Of a stretch of 64,000 bases of DNA, positions 55,578 to 64,000 are shown piece by piece; positions within the stretch are counted from its first letter, which is position 1, and the number at the start of each line of letters is the position of its first letter. Origin of the DNA: Deinandra increscens subsp. villosa. Its lineage: Eukaryota > Streptophyta > Magnoliopsida > Asterales > Asteraceae. The position numbers and the translations under genes are program-made. The notes beneath the pieces are model-generated. The model was not told the origin of the DNA, did no database searches, and saw only the letters and a list, made by a program, of their open reading frames with translations. The stretch is from positions 29,632,363 through 29,696,362 of the forward strand of contig JBCNJP010000003.1 of assembly GCA_039602395.1 (NCBI GenBank), in the 5' to 3' direction.

Positions 55578-56578
55578 GGTGAAGGGAAGAAAGGTGCTTG
55601 GACTCTGAAGAAGATAAGATACATGTTGATTGCATCGCATATGGGCAGAGGCTGACCTATTGAAGGAACCTAATATGAGCCCTAACTTTTTGGTGTTCAT
55701 GAGTAAGAAAGATGAAGAAAGAACGCCCCTTATGTTTTTAGATGGGTTTTGTTTTTTAAATTTAAGGGTTATTTAAAAGCAAAGATGAAATGATGAAAAT
55801 TCCCTCGACTTAACAATTCTTTTTAACCCCGTTAGTGATAAAGGACTTTTTATGAAACAAGCTTGAAACATAAATGATTTCTGGTGTAATGATTTTAGTT
55901 AAAGGACCTAATCCGCAATGTAAGTAAAACATAAATGACTTTCTGTGTAATTTACTCTATGTACAATGAATATAGGGGTTAAATCCATGAAAAAACATGT
56001 TTTATCTAAAAGGAATATGAAGATATCTCATCTATTAATTTACATATCAATGGTTGAGATTTAAGTATAATAGAATAATAAGAAATTAAGGGCCGGGTGA
56101 GGGTATTTTAGCTATAATTTATTTTTATTTATTTTTATTTTTTTTTAAGTTTTTTCTCAGGTTTTTTAGATGTTCATAACTTTTTCATATGCGAATATTT
56201 TGTTTATAAAAATTACATCATAATAACGAGCATTTTTCCTGTTTAATTTGATATATAAAAAACCTTTAAAAAAAATTCTTTCAAAAATGTGTACTAGTTT
56301 GTGATATGTGTACTGGTTTTCAAAAAAGTATACTAATTTGTAATAATTATATTGTTTTACATTTAAACAATATGATATAAATTTTTTGCATTGTATATTT
56401 GTTTGTCATTAGAACAACTATTTTTATGTTGTTTTGTATTAAACCAACACATTTTATGCTTTTTTAAAGTAAACAACACATGTAATTGTGTTGTTTTGCT
56501 TTAAAAATGTACTGGTTTTATATACGTAATTGTTTTGGTCAAAAAACCGCAAAGTGATTTTGTATTCCAAACTTAGAA
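55578..56578. other. AT-rich DNA with no recognisable gene
   Basis: No coding frame with family features. Several AACAACAC/GTGTTGTTT words near 56350-56500 and T-rich runs near 56110-56150. Confidence 0.45.
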
Positions 56579-57170
56579 TGTGAGGTAGTGTGCTTAATGA
56601 TTAAAATGATGAAACATCAAAATATGAATGTTGACACGATGATGTAACGAGAGAAAATCCAGGATTCTTTGAGTTACCTCTAGGAATCCTGGCAAAAAAC
56701 CTCAGGAGCCGGACTGAAGAGCCTGCTTCCTCACAGTTTTATTGATCAGAAATTAAAAATTACAATGTTTTTGGAGGATTGAGCAAACGGGCTAAGTGTT
56801 ACCATGAATCAATACTATCAGAGCTAGAGTTTGTAGGTGTTGTGTGTTTCTAAACCTATCGAGTCCTCGATTATATAACGATTACATGAATAACAAACAT
56901 TCTGGGATTCCCGGGATCCTATTCTCCAACTAACTTAACCGTTAGAGCTGCACTCATTCACTTAGTCCACGTTCTTCAATAGCTGGAGCATGTATTTCGG
57001 AGGTAGTTGATGACTCAACGGTACCTGGGTCAATTAAACACGTGACAATTATAAGGATTAGTCGAATAAAAATTAATCAGGATACCTGGATAAGTGGGAT
57101 TCCCAGACTACAATAGGATTCTTGAGCCATCTGAGATTCTTGCGAGCATCCTGAAAATACACCCCCAACA
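56579..57170 (-). repeat. 3' LTR of Tat copy 3 (approximate ends)
   Basis: On the minus strand the LTR starts TGTTGGGGGTGTATTTTCAGG at 57170, directly after the purine tract AGGGGGCAAT (57180-57171). It contains the CCTGGATTTTCTCTCGTTACATC type end near 56660. The far end is taken as CCTCACA near 56579, without a confirming duplication. Confidence 0.55.
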
Positions 57171-57322
57171 ATTGCCCCCTGAATATCGACAGTTGTAGAT
57201 AAACCCAATAGCTGTGAAAATTCAAAAAGATGCCAAATTTATGGCGTTATCACGGTAAAAACAGTTGAGATGGGACGTTTTTTATGGCGTCCGATGGATG
57301 CGACTTGTATCATTACTTTCTC

Positions 57323-57331
57323 TTTAAATAC
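57323..57331 (+). promoter_or_regulatory. TATA-like box of antisense gene copy 3
   Basis: TTTAAATAC, about 115 bp before the first coding codons near 57439, in the same position relative to the LTR as in copy 2. Confidence 0.45.
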
Positions 57332-57360
57332 AAGATTCCAAGTTCATTTATCTTCATCTT

Positions 57361-59143
57361 CCTCCGGAAACCCTCACGAGCTTCTCTGATAATCCAGGTC
57401 AGTTCTCACCATCTTCTCTGATTTCCCTTTCTGATTTTTCGGCCATAGCCAAGAAAAACACGCGTTCGTCTTCTTTGTTGAATATTCCGGTGATCGATAA
57501 TTTCCACGATCAGGGGTATGGTGTTCCTAGTGAAGAAGAAACCTGCACATTCAATGATGGCGTTATCCATGATTTGAGAAACTCCGGTATCTTTCCTCCA
57601 TGTACGATTTTTTGACCTTTTGATTCTTGAGTCAAGTCCGATTTCACCTCCACCACCTGGGTTTGTTTTATGTAGTATCCTTTCTTGCTCGGCATGACAT
57701 TCCCTTTCCTTGAGCTTGTTACCTAGTTCTTTAAGACCACCCGGCTGAGCTACGCCCAAACCATGCCTATGGTTTGGCGAATTCAGTATTCTCTTGACCA
57801 ACTGAACCAAACCCGAAACCTGGAGATTGGGATTCCTGAAATCTGTGAAGCCTACCAACTCAGAACCCACGGCTGCTGCAGATTCGTCTTGAAGGCTCGC
57901 ACCTCTACCTCCCAATTGATTCCCTGAGCTTCCCATAACGATCATGATTGGAAGAAACATCTTTTTTGTGAAGCATGACTCGATTCCAGGGGTAAAGAGT
58001 TTTCGTTGAAGTGGGTTGATAAGGGTAGGATATTGATTTCCTTTTCGTCTCAAAACCCTGAATCTGTGTTTAATTTCCTGAATGTTCTTTGCAGCACCCA
58101 AGTTTAAGAATCTCTTAAAAGCACACCCGGATCCCTAGAAGCTTGCAGCAGTCTACCAGATTCCAGCCACTGAGAGAGCCCTGATCCTTGAAGCAGTAGC
58201 CAGCAAGCAAAGCTATTCAGCTGACCATATTCCTAAGATGTCTGGTAAGTTTTCGCAAGATCCTGAACTGTATGTTTATCTGAGAATCCCAAATGTTGAA
58301 AATCTGAATCTATCGCAGCCCCCCAAATCTAGCTCTTCGTTTTCCCTGAAGGATCTTGACAACATCCTCAAAGTCAAGAAAGAACAAATGGAGCAGTCTG
58401 CCACCTCGAAGCCTCCTGTCAGCTGACCTAAGGCCTCTGCTTCCAAGAAGCGGAAGGCCACTGAAGCCACCATGTACCTGGACAACTTTGAAGGCCTAGC
58501 TCCTTCCGAAATGAGGAACAAGGTTCTCTCGATGCAGACCAGGATCAACCTGGTAAGAAGCTCAACAAATACACATATTAGTTTTATACATGTTGCAGCC
58601 ATTGATCAGGATTCTCATTTTCTTGTGTAGGGCATCGAGAAGCTTAGCAGCCAGGCCATGGACATGGAGCGGAAGCTGGCCGAGGCCGAAGAGAAGATCC
58701 AGGCCTAAGAAGATATTGCCAAGGGCAAGACCCTATACTACGTGCATAAGCTTACTGAGCAGTTCCTGGCTTTTGAGGCCAAGATGGTCACGGATGCCGA
58801 AATAGGCAAGCTCTCGGCTGCCCGGAGCATCCTAGAATGCTATTCGGCTGCCCGAAATAGGCAAGCTCTCGGCGATGCTAAAGAGGCTGGCTTCAAGGTG
58901 CCTGGCTGGGATGTTGAGGCTTGGAAGGCTATTCTGGAATCGTTGGAGGGAGGTGATGGTGATACTGCTGGAACTGGGAAGGATGGGAACGATGGCTGCT
59001 CTTGGAAGACGGTTCCAGAGTCTCCGGAGGCGATGACTCGGGCTTATGTGGTGGAGATCGACGAGGGAAAGAAGCTTGGTGAGGGTGAGAAGCTGGAGAA
59101 GGATGGGAAGGTGACGGGCGATGAGGACAATGCAACGGTCTGA
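57361..59143 (+). pseudogene. Antisense multi-exon gene of Tat element, copy 3
   Basis: The gene runs opposite to its host element, which is on the minus strand. The first codons near 57439 read IAKKNTRSSSLLNIPVI, where ATA stands in place of an expected ATG. The block TFPFLELV, LSYAQTMPMVWRI, GIPEICEAYQLRTHGCCRFVLK (57690-57990) aligns with copy 2. Later exons encode FKNLLKAHPDP, IPKMSGKFSQDPELYVYLRIPN and KKRKATEATMYLDNFEGLAP. A 78-bp intron (58553-58630, CTGGTAAGA to TTGTGTAG) joins INL in frame to GIEKLSSQAMDME, a coiled coil. After TAA at 58708 the frame continues to TGA at 59141, with the acidic C-terminal tail ending DNATV. Several stops and frameshifts make this copy inactive. Function unknown. 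Confidence 0.65.
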
Positions 59144-59260
59144 GCCCAGCTTTAGGTTTTCATGTTTGAATGGTGGTTGTAAAACAATTTACTTTTTGTG
59201 GTTCCTGTTAGAAACAAACAACAAACAATGGTAGACAATGGTAGGGATCCTGGTGGAGGG

Positions 59261-59600
59261 TAGATCTGAGAGATCTAACAGCGGAAAGGGGGATAGATAG
59301 GTTTGACGACCACAAGGTTACTATAAACTTTCAAGAACTCTTATGTAAATGCTCCTCTTGACATGAAGAACTCATGAAGAACTCATCAAGAACACATGAA
59401 GCCTTTTAATGGTAGGGGTGATCTATAGAAGACCAGAGAGAACTCGGGAGTGTGCACGGGTAGATCAGAGAGATCTAACAGCGGAAGGGGGATAGATAGG
59501 TTTTATGACCACAAGGTTACTATAAACTTTCAAGAACTCTTATGTAAATGCTCATCTTGACATGAAGAACTCATGAAGAACTCATGAAGAACACATGAAG
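59261..59600. repeat. Direct repeat, period 200 bp, in caulimovirid-like leader
   Basis: TAGATC(T/A)GAGAGATCTAACAGCGG and about 130 further bases occur at 59261 and 59461 with few changes. Within each, CATGAAGAACTCATGAAGAACTCAT is itself a short repeat. Confidence 0.88.
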
Positions 59601-59638
59601 ACTCTTAACAAATACTAGAGAGAAAGGTAGAAGTAATG

Positions 59639-59701
59639 TTTATTTCAAACAAGGTGTGTCTTACAATGAGGGGAATGCCTTCCTTTTATAGCACAAGGAA
59701 A
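59639..59701 (-). promoter_or_regulatory. Pararetrovirus-like promoter and poly(A) signal
   Basis: The minus strand has CTATAAAAGGAAGGC (59701-59687) followed by a CTCATTGTAAGACACACC start-site-like stretch and then AAATAAAC (about 59646-59639). A TATA box with AAGGAAG followed within 60 bp by a poly(A) signal is the layout of caulimovirid genomic promoters. Confidence 0.55.
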
Positions 59702-59880
59702 GGCAAAAATTACAATATAATAATACAACTAGTGGAATAAATAATGGATGGGTCCATTAAATAATTCAAACTAGTCAACAAAGTACTACTAGATGCTTTC
59801 TTTCACTATAAGAGTGAATTAAGCTTTATTTAATCCTAAGCACACTTAGCACACTTAATTAAACACATACATAAACACAC

Positions 59881-60729
59881 TTAATTTAAACACTCAAAAT
59901 TACTGGCAGTGCTAGATCTTTCTTCAGATTTATTTTGTCTCTGGCGGTTTGTGAGAAGAGAGTTTGACATCTGGCAGACTATGGTATCCATAAGTTGGAT
60001 CTTTTGGCATATCGATAATGTGAACCGTGAGAAGAATGGGTGTTTCTTGAGGTTATCAATAATGATTTGTTCCCATTCCTTAGCAAGTTCGTTATCTAGT
60101 AGGACGATATCTCCTTTTAAGATATCTAGTGGGATGTCATCTTTGATTATATGATTTGCTTTCAACATCTGTTCTCTTTCATGAAACCAGTTCTTATAAT
60201 AGCTTATCTTGAATTAGTTAGATGCAGGATTGATATCGTACCAGGCTCTGATGTAGTATGGTGGGAAAGTGTTGTGCATGCTGGAGCAAGGGTCATTAAA
60301 CATTATCGTGCAATGCTTTTTCGGAGCAGCACCCAAGAGTTGGCTCCATATGTGAACCGGAAGGAACCATTCGAGGAACTTAAGAGTATTCCTTCTGTCA
60401 TCAGAGATTTGTCCTAGCTGGAAATCGATTAGGAATGTAAGCAGCTTCCGTGCATTGAAAGCTATGACTACCATAAACTGCTTTGTAAGGTACCAGAGGA
60501 AAGCCAGAGCTTCTGTCGGCAAATCGTCAAGCCTTTTGATTTGAAAAATGTTCAGAAAGGGGAAATATGGGTGAAACCTGTCACCTTTAAAAACAGAACC
60601 ATTGGCTTTGAGGGTGAGGCTGAAGAAAGTTTTGTAGTTCAGAGGGGTTTCTTTCGCCAGTTTGTGTCTGGTGATTACTTCTATGATCTCTTCTAGAATG
60701 AATTCTGCTTTTGGGCTTAAAGAACTCAT
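59881..60729 (-). pseudogene. Unknown frame linked to caulimovirid remnant (282 codons, one stop)
   Basis: ATG 60729-60727 (MSSLSPKAEFILEE) opens a frame interrupted only by TAA at 60214-60216, then continuing in the same phase to 59881. It has no frameshift, in contrast to the neighbouring regions. The product is soluble-looking and rich in aromatic residues (FFSLTLKANGSVFKG, PYFPFLNIFQIKRL, FLWYLTKQFMVV), with no motif I recognise. A TATA-like CCCTATTTAAAATAG lies about 60 bp upstream. Some endogenous florendoviruses have a second frame of unknown function after the main polyprotein; this may be one, or an unrelated gene. It is not RT, protease or a known transactivator by eye. Confidence 0.5.
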
Positions 60730-61327
60730 TTTGAATGTTTTTAATTTGGCGGGTTGATTTTTTTTTTCCGCATATCCTTCTATTTTAAATAGGGAGGATA
60801 CTGGTACTGTTGATGATCAGTAGTAGGCCACTTGGATTTTTTGTCAGGTCTTGGATACTGTTGATGAACAGTAGTGGACCATTGTGTTTTTTCGTTTGGA
60901 CCTGTAGGAATCTTTTGGTGCGCCATCACGTCAGTCTTTTCTTTTGGTTTTTTTGTGATGAGTAGGCTCTTCTTTTATTGTTTTCTTTATCAGTAGATCT
61001 TTTTTCTGGAAATAATGATTGATTCCAGTTGGAATACTGTGCCTCTTTATCAGAACATTGTACCTCTTCGTTTTCATGACGAGGTATCTTATTGTTGCGA
61101 GCCTCCCAGTTGCAGGAGCTTGTCATGTAAAATCGGCATCGAGCCGGAGTCTGAATCAAAAGATCCTGATTTATCTTCGCTGGAACATGAATCATCGTAT
61201 AAGATGGAGCAGACTGTCATTTCTCCTGGCTCGTCTTCTAGAGAGTATAGAGATTCAAGATCAGAGATATCAACTGGTTCAATCTTATTGATAGCTTCAA
61301 CAAGGGCTTGTGTTTTCCTCTTATCCT
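60730..61327 (-). other. Region between zinc knuckle and unknown frame
   Basis: After the knuckle an acidic stretch (LESLYSLEDEPGEM, SEDKSGSFDSDSGS) continues to about 61090. The match to polyprotein then fades into non-coding DNA with a duplicated CTGTT(C/G)ATCAACAGTA word (60800-60880). The protease start is not recognisable. Probably a deletion junction. Confidence 0.45.
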
Positions 61328-62463
61328 TGCAATCTCTGGCAAAATGGCCTCTCTTGTTATAGACATAACATCTGTCAGTGTCACGGCCTCGTCTTCTTGT
61401 TTAAAAATTTCCAGTTTTTGCTGGATCTTGATCTGTGAGCCTGCGAAAAATTAAATTTTTTTAAACCTCTTGAGTCCAAATTTGGATTTCTTCGAGGAAT
61501 CAGAACAGTCGCATGTGGATTCATCTTTACACTTGATTTTTAAGTGTTTATCATTGTATGTAGAACCAAGGCGTTTTCCTGTTTTTTTTCAAAATCAACC
61601 AAAAACCGTTTTTGGTTGCACAGCTTTGAGAGGCCGTTCATTAATAACTGGTAAAGTTCACCAAGTGAAGCTTGGGCAACTGTCATTCCTTTATTTTATA
61701 ATGATCTGTAGGCCTCATTCGAGAGTGATTCAGGAAATGAATTCACGAAGACTTGCTTGAGATTTATATCGTCTACGCCATTGAGACAATAAAATATTTC
61801 AGACATTATGTTATAATTCCTTTCTGGATCCTTTTGCTGAAACGAGCAACACTTCATTTTTAGGAATTCTTCTCTAGCAAGGAATGTATGTTGGGTAGGG
61901 TCACCAATGAATTCACTATGTATGAAGTGAATGAATTCCTCTGGGGATTGTGAGGATTTGAGCCTAATCTGCCTGTACTCTCCAAGACTTAGGTACCAGT
62001 CTCGGAGTTTTCCTTGACATCTGGTTAGAAAGCGTTTAATAACAATGTCAAGACTAAAGTATTGGAGCTCGGCTGAACACCAAGCTAACATTTCAACACT
62101 TCTTGATCTCCATTCTGATGGTGGGACATCATCAAAGGTGAACTGGAGTTTTGAGTCTGTGCTTGTCCTGTTCGTTTCTGGGACAGTTTGCTCTGCACTG
62201 TCATCAACTTCTGAGTAGGCAGGTTCTTCACCCATCATGAATAGGTGCTCAAACTCGTATGTAGGAGGGATCTCCTCATAAGTATGAGATGCAGAAACCT
62301 CGTCAGAACCGGAGGTGGTTTCGTTATCTGAGCACGAAGTGATGACTGGTGCGACGAATGGGAGTGTTGATTGCTCCTTTCTTTGGAGAGCATGTAAAAA
62401 GGATGAAATGGGATTTTCTTTTTTTAATGGTAGTTTACCTGGGTTTCTTGAAGAGGCAATCAT
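61328..62463 (-). pseudogene. Caulimovirid capsid-like region and altered zinc knuckle
   Basis: 62463-61696 is open and contains LQFTFDDVPPSEWRSR, FLTRCQGKLRDWYLSLGEYRQ, SPEEFIHFIHSEFIGDP, FLKMKCCSFQQKD and YCLNGVDDINLKQVF, matching the capsid region of plant pararetroviruses. Frameshifts and stops follow between 61700 and 61400. The CCHC knuckle at 61370-61328 reads C-Y-V-Y...GHFARDC: its second cysteine is replaced by tyrosine (TAT). Such knuckles bind the viral RNA, so the motif is damaged. It follows directly from the movement region upstream. Confidence 0.8.
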
Positions 62464-62585
62464 CAGGCTATCATCTGGAATATATTGGCTTGTTAATGGT
62501 TTTGCGCTTTCTGAGGAGACACTCTTCGTTGGGGAGGCCTATCGGGCCCGGGTTTTAATCTGTGCCTGTTCCTTTGACTAAAGGT

Positions 62586-63660
62586 TTAAGGATGGTGAAT
62601 TCTAGAAGAGCTGTGATGATGGCAAAGGTTGTGGATCAAAAGATGGTCTCGAGAAAGGTGTGGATGGTAAACTCCAAGGGTCGTCCATCTGGACTGAAAC
62701 CCTTTGTTGTTTATGCTATCTCTCAGGGACGGAGGACGTTTAGTGGGGTTTGGTTTACTGGAATTTTTTGGCATCGGATGTATCATGTTAATGATTGAGA
62801 AAACATTTCTCTGATCTTGTTTCTCAAACCTGATTTCAACTTGTCCGTCCTGGTGTCGAACAAAGTCAGGGGCTATCGTGGTCTGGACTGGTGCTTGGTG
62901 GATCTGTTCGTAGTTAGTAATCCATTTTTCTAGGAGAAGCTTTGTGAGTTCATCTCTGGATAGCTGTCTTGGAACATACGTACAGGTAGGTGTAGCATTA
63001 GAGTCAACATCGATGAACAGTGCGTCACCGGAGTTGTCCTGACCTGGGACCATGATATCAAGGGAGTGGTTTTGTACTCTATATGCCATCTGGTAGTGGA
63101 AGGTTTCCTGGAAGGTATTAACTTGGGGGGTTCCACCAATCTGGATTTGGGCTTTCAAAGCCGTCAACAGGGACGGATCATTGAGTGGCATGTTAAAGTT
63201 TGGGTAGAAGGTAACAAAGATTGTTCCATCGTTTAGGGTGGTTTGGATAGTACCAATACAGGCGTGTTGGTATCTACAAATCTGGTATCAACCAAGGCGA
63301 TACGAGAGAAAGATGGTAAACCTTTTCTACCATGGAAAGTAAGGGCAAGCCTTACAGCTCCATAATGGGCTAAACATACTCTTGGAAGGTCATGTGGGAG
63401 GGAGAGAGGGATGAGGTGTTCGGCTTTTGTAGCGGGTAGCTGATGAGAATCAAACTTGGAGGCCTAAACAAACTCTTTGGGACCTATGTTTGTGGGTTGG
63501 ATGATAATATTTTTGACTCGTCTTGACAACGATTTGTATGGTTTTGAGAAGACACTATAGGGGTTTACTAAGTAAGGGGAGGGTAAATATAGGAATCTTG
63601 GATTCATCCGAGAGATATGAAACTTCATATAACGCGTCAATCTTAGATGCGGATGAACGA
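62586..63660 (-). pseudogene. Caulimovirid movement-protein region
   Basis: Frames on the minus strand encode KAEHLIPLSLPHDLPRV, VRLALTFHGRKGLPSFSRIAL, FVTFYPNFNMPLND, LTALKAQIQIGG and LLLEKWITNYEQIHQ, characteristic of the 30K-type movement protein of petuvirus/florendovirus relatives, which opens plasmodesmata. A frameshift lies near 63240 and more breaks near 63440 and 63555. Upstream (63660) the frame runs into serine codons from the (GAA)n array read as TCT. The downstream part, with RQDGQVEIRFEKQDQ, links to the capsid region. Confidence 0.8.
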
Positions 63661-63668
63661 CGAAAACT

Positions 63669-64000
63669 AGAAGAAGAAGAAGAAGAAGAAGAAGAAGAAG
63701 AAGAAGAAGAAGAAGAAGAAGAAGAAGAAGAAGAAGAAGAAGAAGAAGAAGAAGAAGAAGAAGAAGAAGAAGAAGAAGAAGAAGAAGAAGAAGAAGAAGA
63801 AGAAGAAGAAGAAGAAGAAGAAGAAGAAGAAGAAGAAGAAGAAGAAGAAGAAGAAGAAGAAGAAGAAGAAGAAGAAGAAGAAGAAGAAGAAGAAGAAGAA
63901 GAAGAAGAAGAAGAAGAAGAAGAAGAAGAAGAAGAAGAAGAAGAAGAAGAAGAAGAAGAAGAAGAAGAAGAAGAAGAAGAAGAAGAAGAAGAAGAAGAAG
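63669..64000. repeat. (GAA)n/(TTC)n microsatellite, at least 330 bp
   Basis: Perfect AAG repeats from about 63669 to the window end, at least 110 units, no interruption seen. On the minus strand it reads as a polyserine-compatible TCT run directly upstream of the movement-protein region. Confidence 0.97.

Larger units (their letters stand above)
59200..64000 (-). mobile_element. Endogenous caulimovirid (pararetrovirus) remnant
   Basis: On the minus strand the order is movement-protein region (about 63660-62586), capsid-like region (62463-61696), mutated zinc knuckle (61370-61328), a separate unknown frame (60729-59881) and a promoter/leader-like region (59700-59200). The gene order and a movement protein joined to capsid in one long frame resemble petuvirus/florendovirus-type genomes. 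Protease, reverse transcriptase and RNase H are not visible between 61328 and 60730. Many stops and frameshifts are present, so it is a non-functional fossil. The right end leaves the window. Confidence 0.8.

Noticed and set aside
60151..60417. Plus-strand frames opposite the unknown 282-codon frame.
   Set aside because: The minus-strand frame stays in phase for 282 codons with one stop. The plus-strand frames are shorter and lack sense as proteins.
63669..64000. CRISPR-like or coding repeat array.
   Set aside because: Simple trinucleotide (GAA)n with no spacers. Likewise the 24-bp units at 49316-49485 have no unique spacers.

Overview
This is plant nuclear DNA made almost entirely of nested retroelements, very probably from the daisy family (Asteraceae). 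The family call is inference: the SIRE-type Ty1/copia elements, the Tat-type Ty3/gypsy elements with antisense genes, and a distinctive zinc-finger/RT/endonuclease LINE match what I know of composite genomes. Support for a plant comes from TATA-box LTRs, GT-AG introns, initiator-tRNA(Met) primer sites, a caulimovirid remnant and a CACTA-like element. No rRNA, tRNA, CRISPR or bacterial gene was seen. The only candidate host gene is a PB1-like two-exon gene at 40964-41592, broken by one stop.

Layout. 1-371 is the end of a Tat polyprotein. It is followed by an antisense, intron-bearing gene (947-3137, continuing at 15592-16269). That gene was split by a full-length 12.45-kb Sirevirus (3138-15586) flanked by the 5-bp target duplication CATAA. 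16270-17690 is LTR-like and tandem-repeat DNA. 17688-24000 is a non-coding LTR element, called E2 here, split by an R2-like LINE (18298-22685). After an assembly gap (24001-24500) comes E3 (24501-about 30055), an element with gag and no pol. 31071-32326 is a Tekay/Del-like LTR. 32327-37960 is a reverse-strand E2 array holding a truncated Sirevirus copy B (33405-35387). 37961 to about 40070 is CACTA-like DNA with a cold-shock-domain gene fragment. The PB1-like gene, a possible Helitron start and a second gap (43501-44000) follow.

44001-45134 is Sirevirus copy C. 45135-52771 is a Tat element with pol, a clearly spliced antisense gene with its own TATA box, and a 3' LTR. It abuts the gag of a reverse-strand relative (52772-53941). 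54097-55577 holds remnants of another LTR element. 56579-59143 is the 3' end of a third Tat copy, again with an antisense gene. 59200-64000 is a degenerate endogenous caulimovirid on the minus strand (movement, capsid and zinc-knuckle regions plus one unknown frame, with no reverse transcriptase). It runs into a (GAA)n array of at least 330 bp.

Three themes stand out. First, Tat copies carry a spliced gene on the opposite strand between pol and the 3' LTR. Second, E2 looks like a coding-free derivative of an E3-like Sirevirus, keeping its 3' non-coding blocks in order. Third, most premature stops whose ancestral codon can be inferred are CAA/CAG/CGA or TGG codons changed by C-to-T or G-to-A transitions, as expected from decay of methylated cytosines. 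Positions were read by eye. LTR ends without visible target duplications are approximate.
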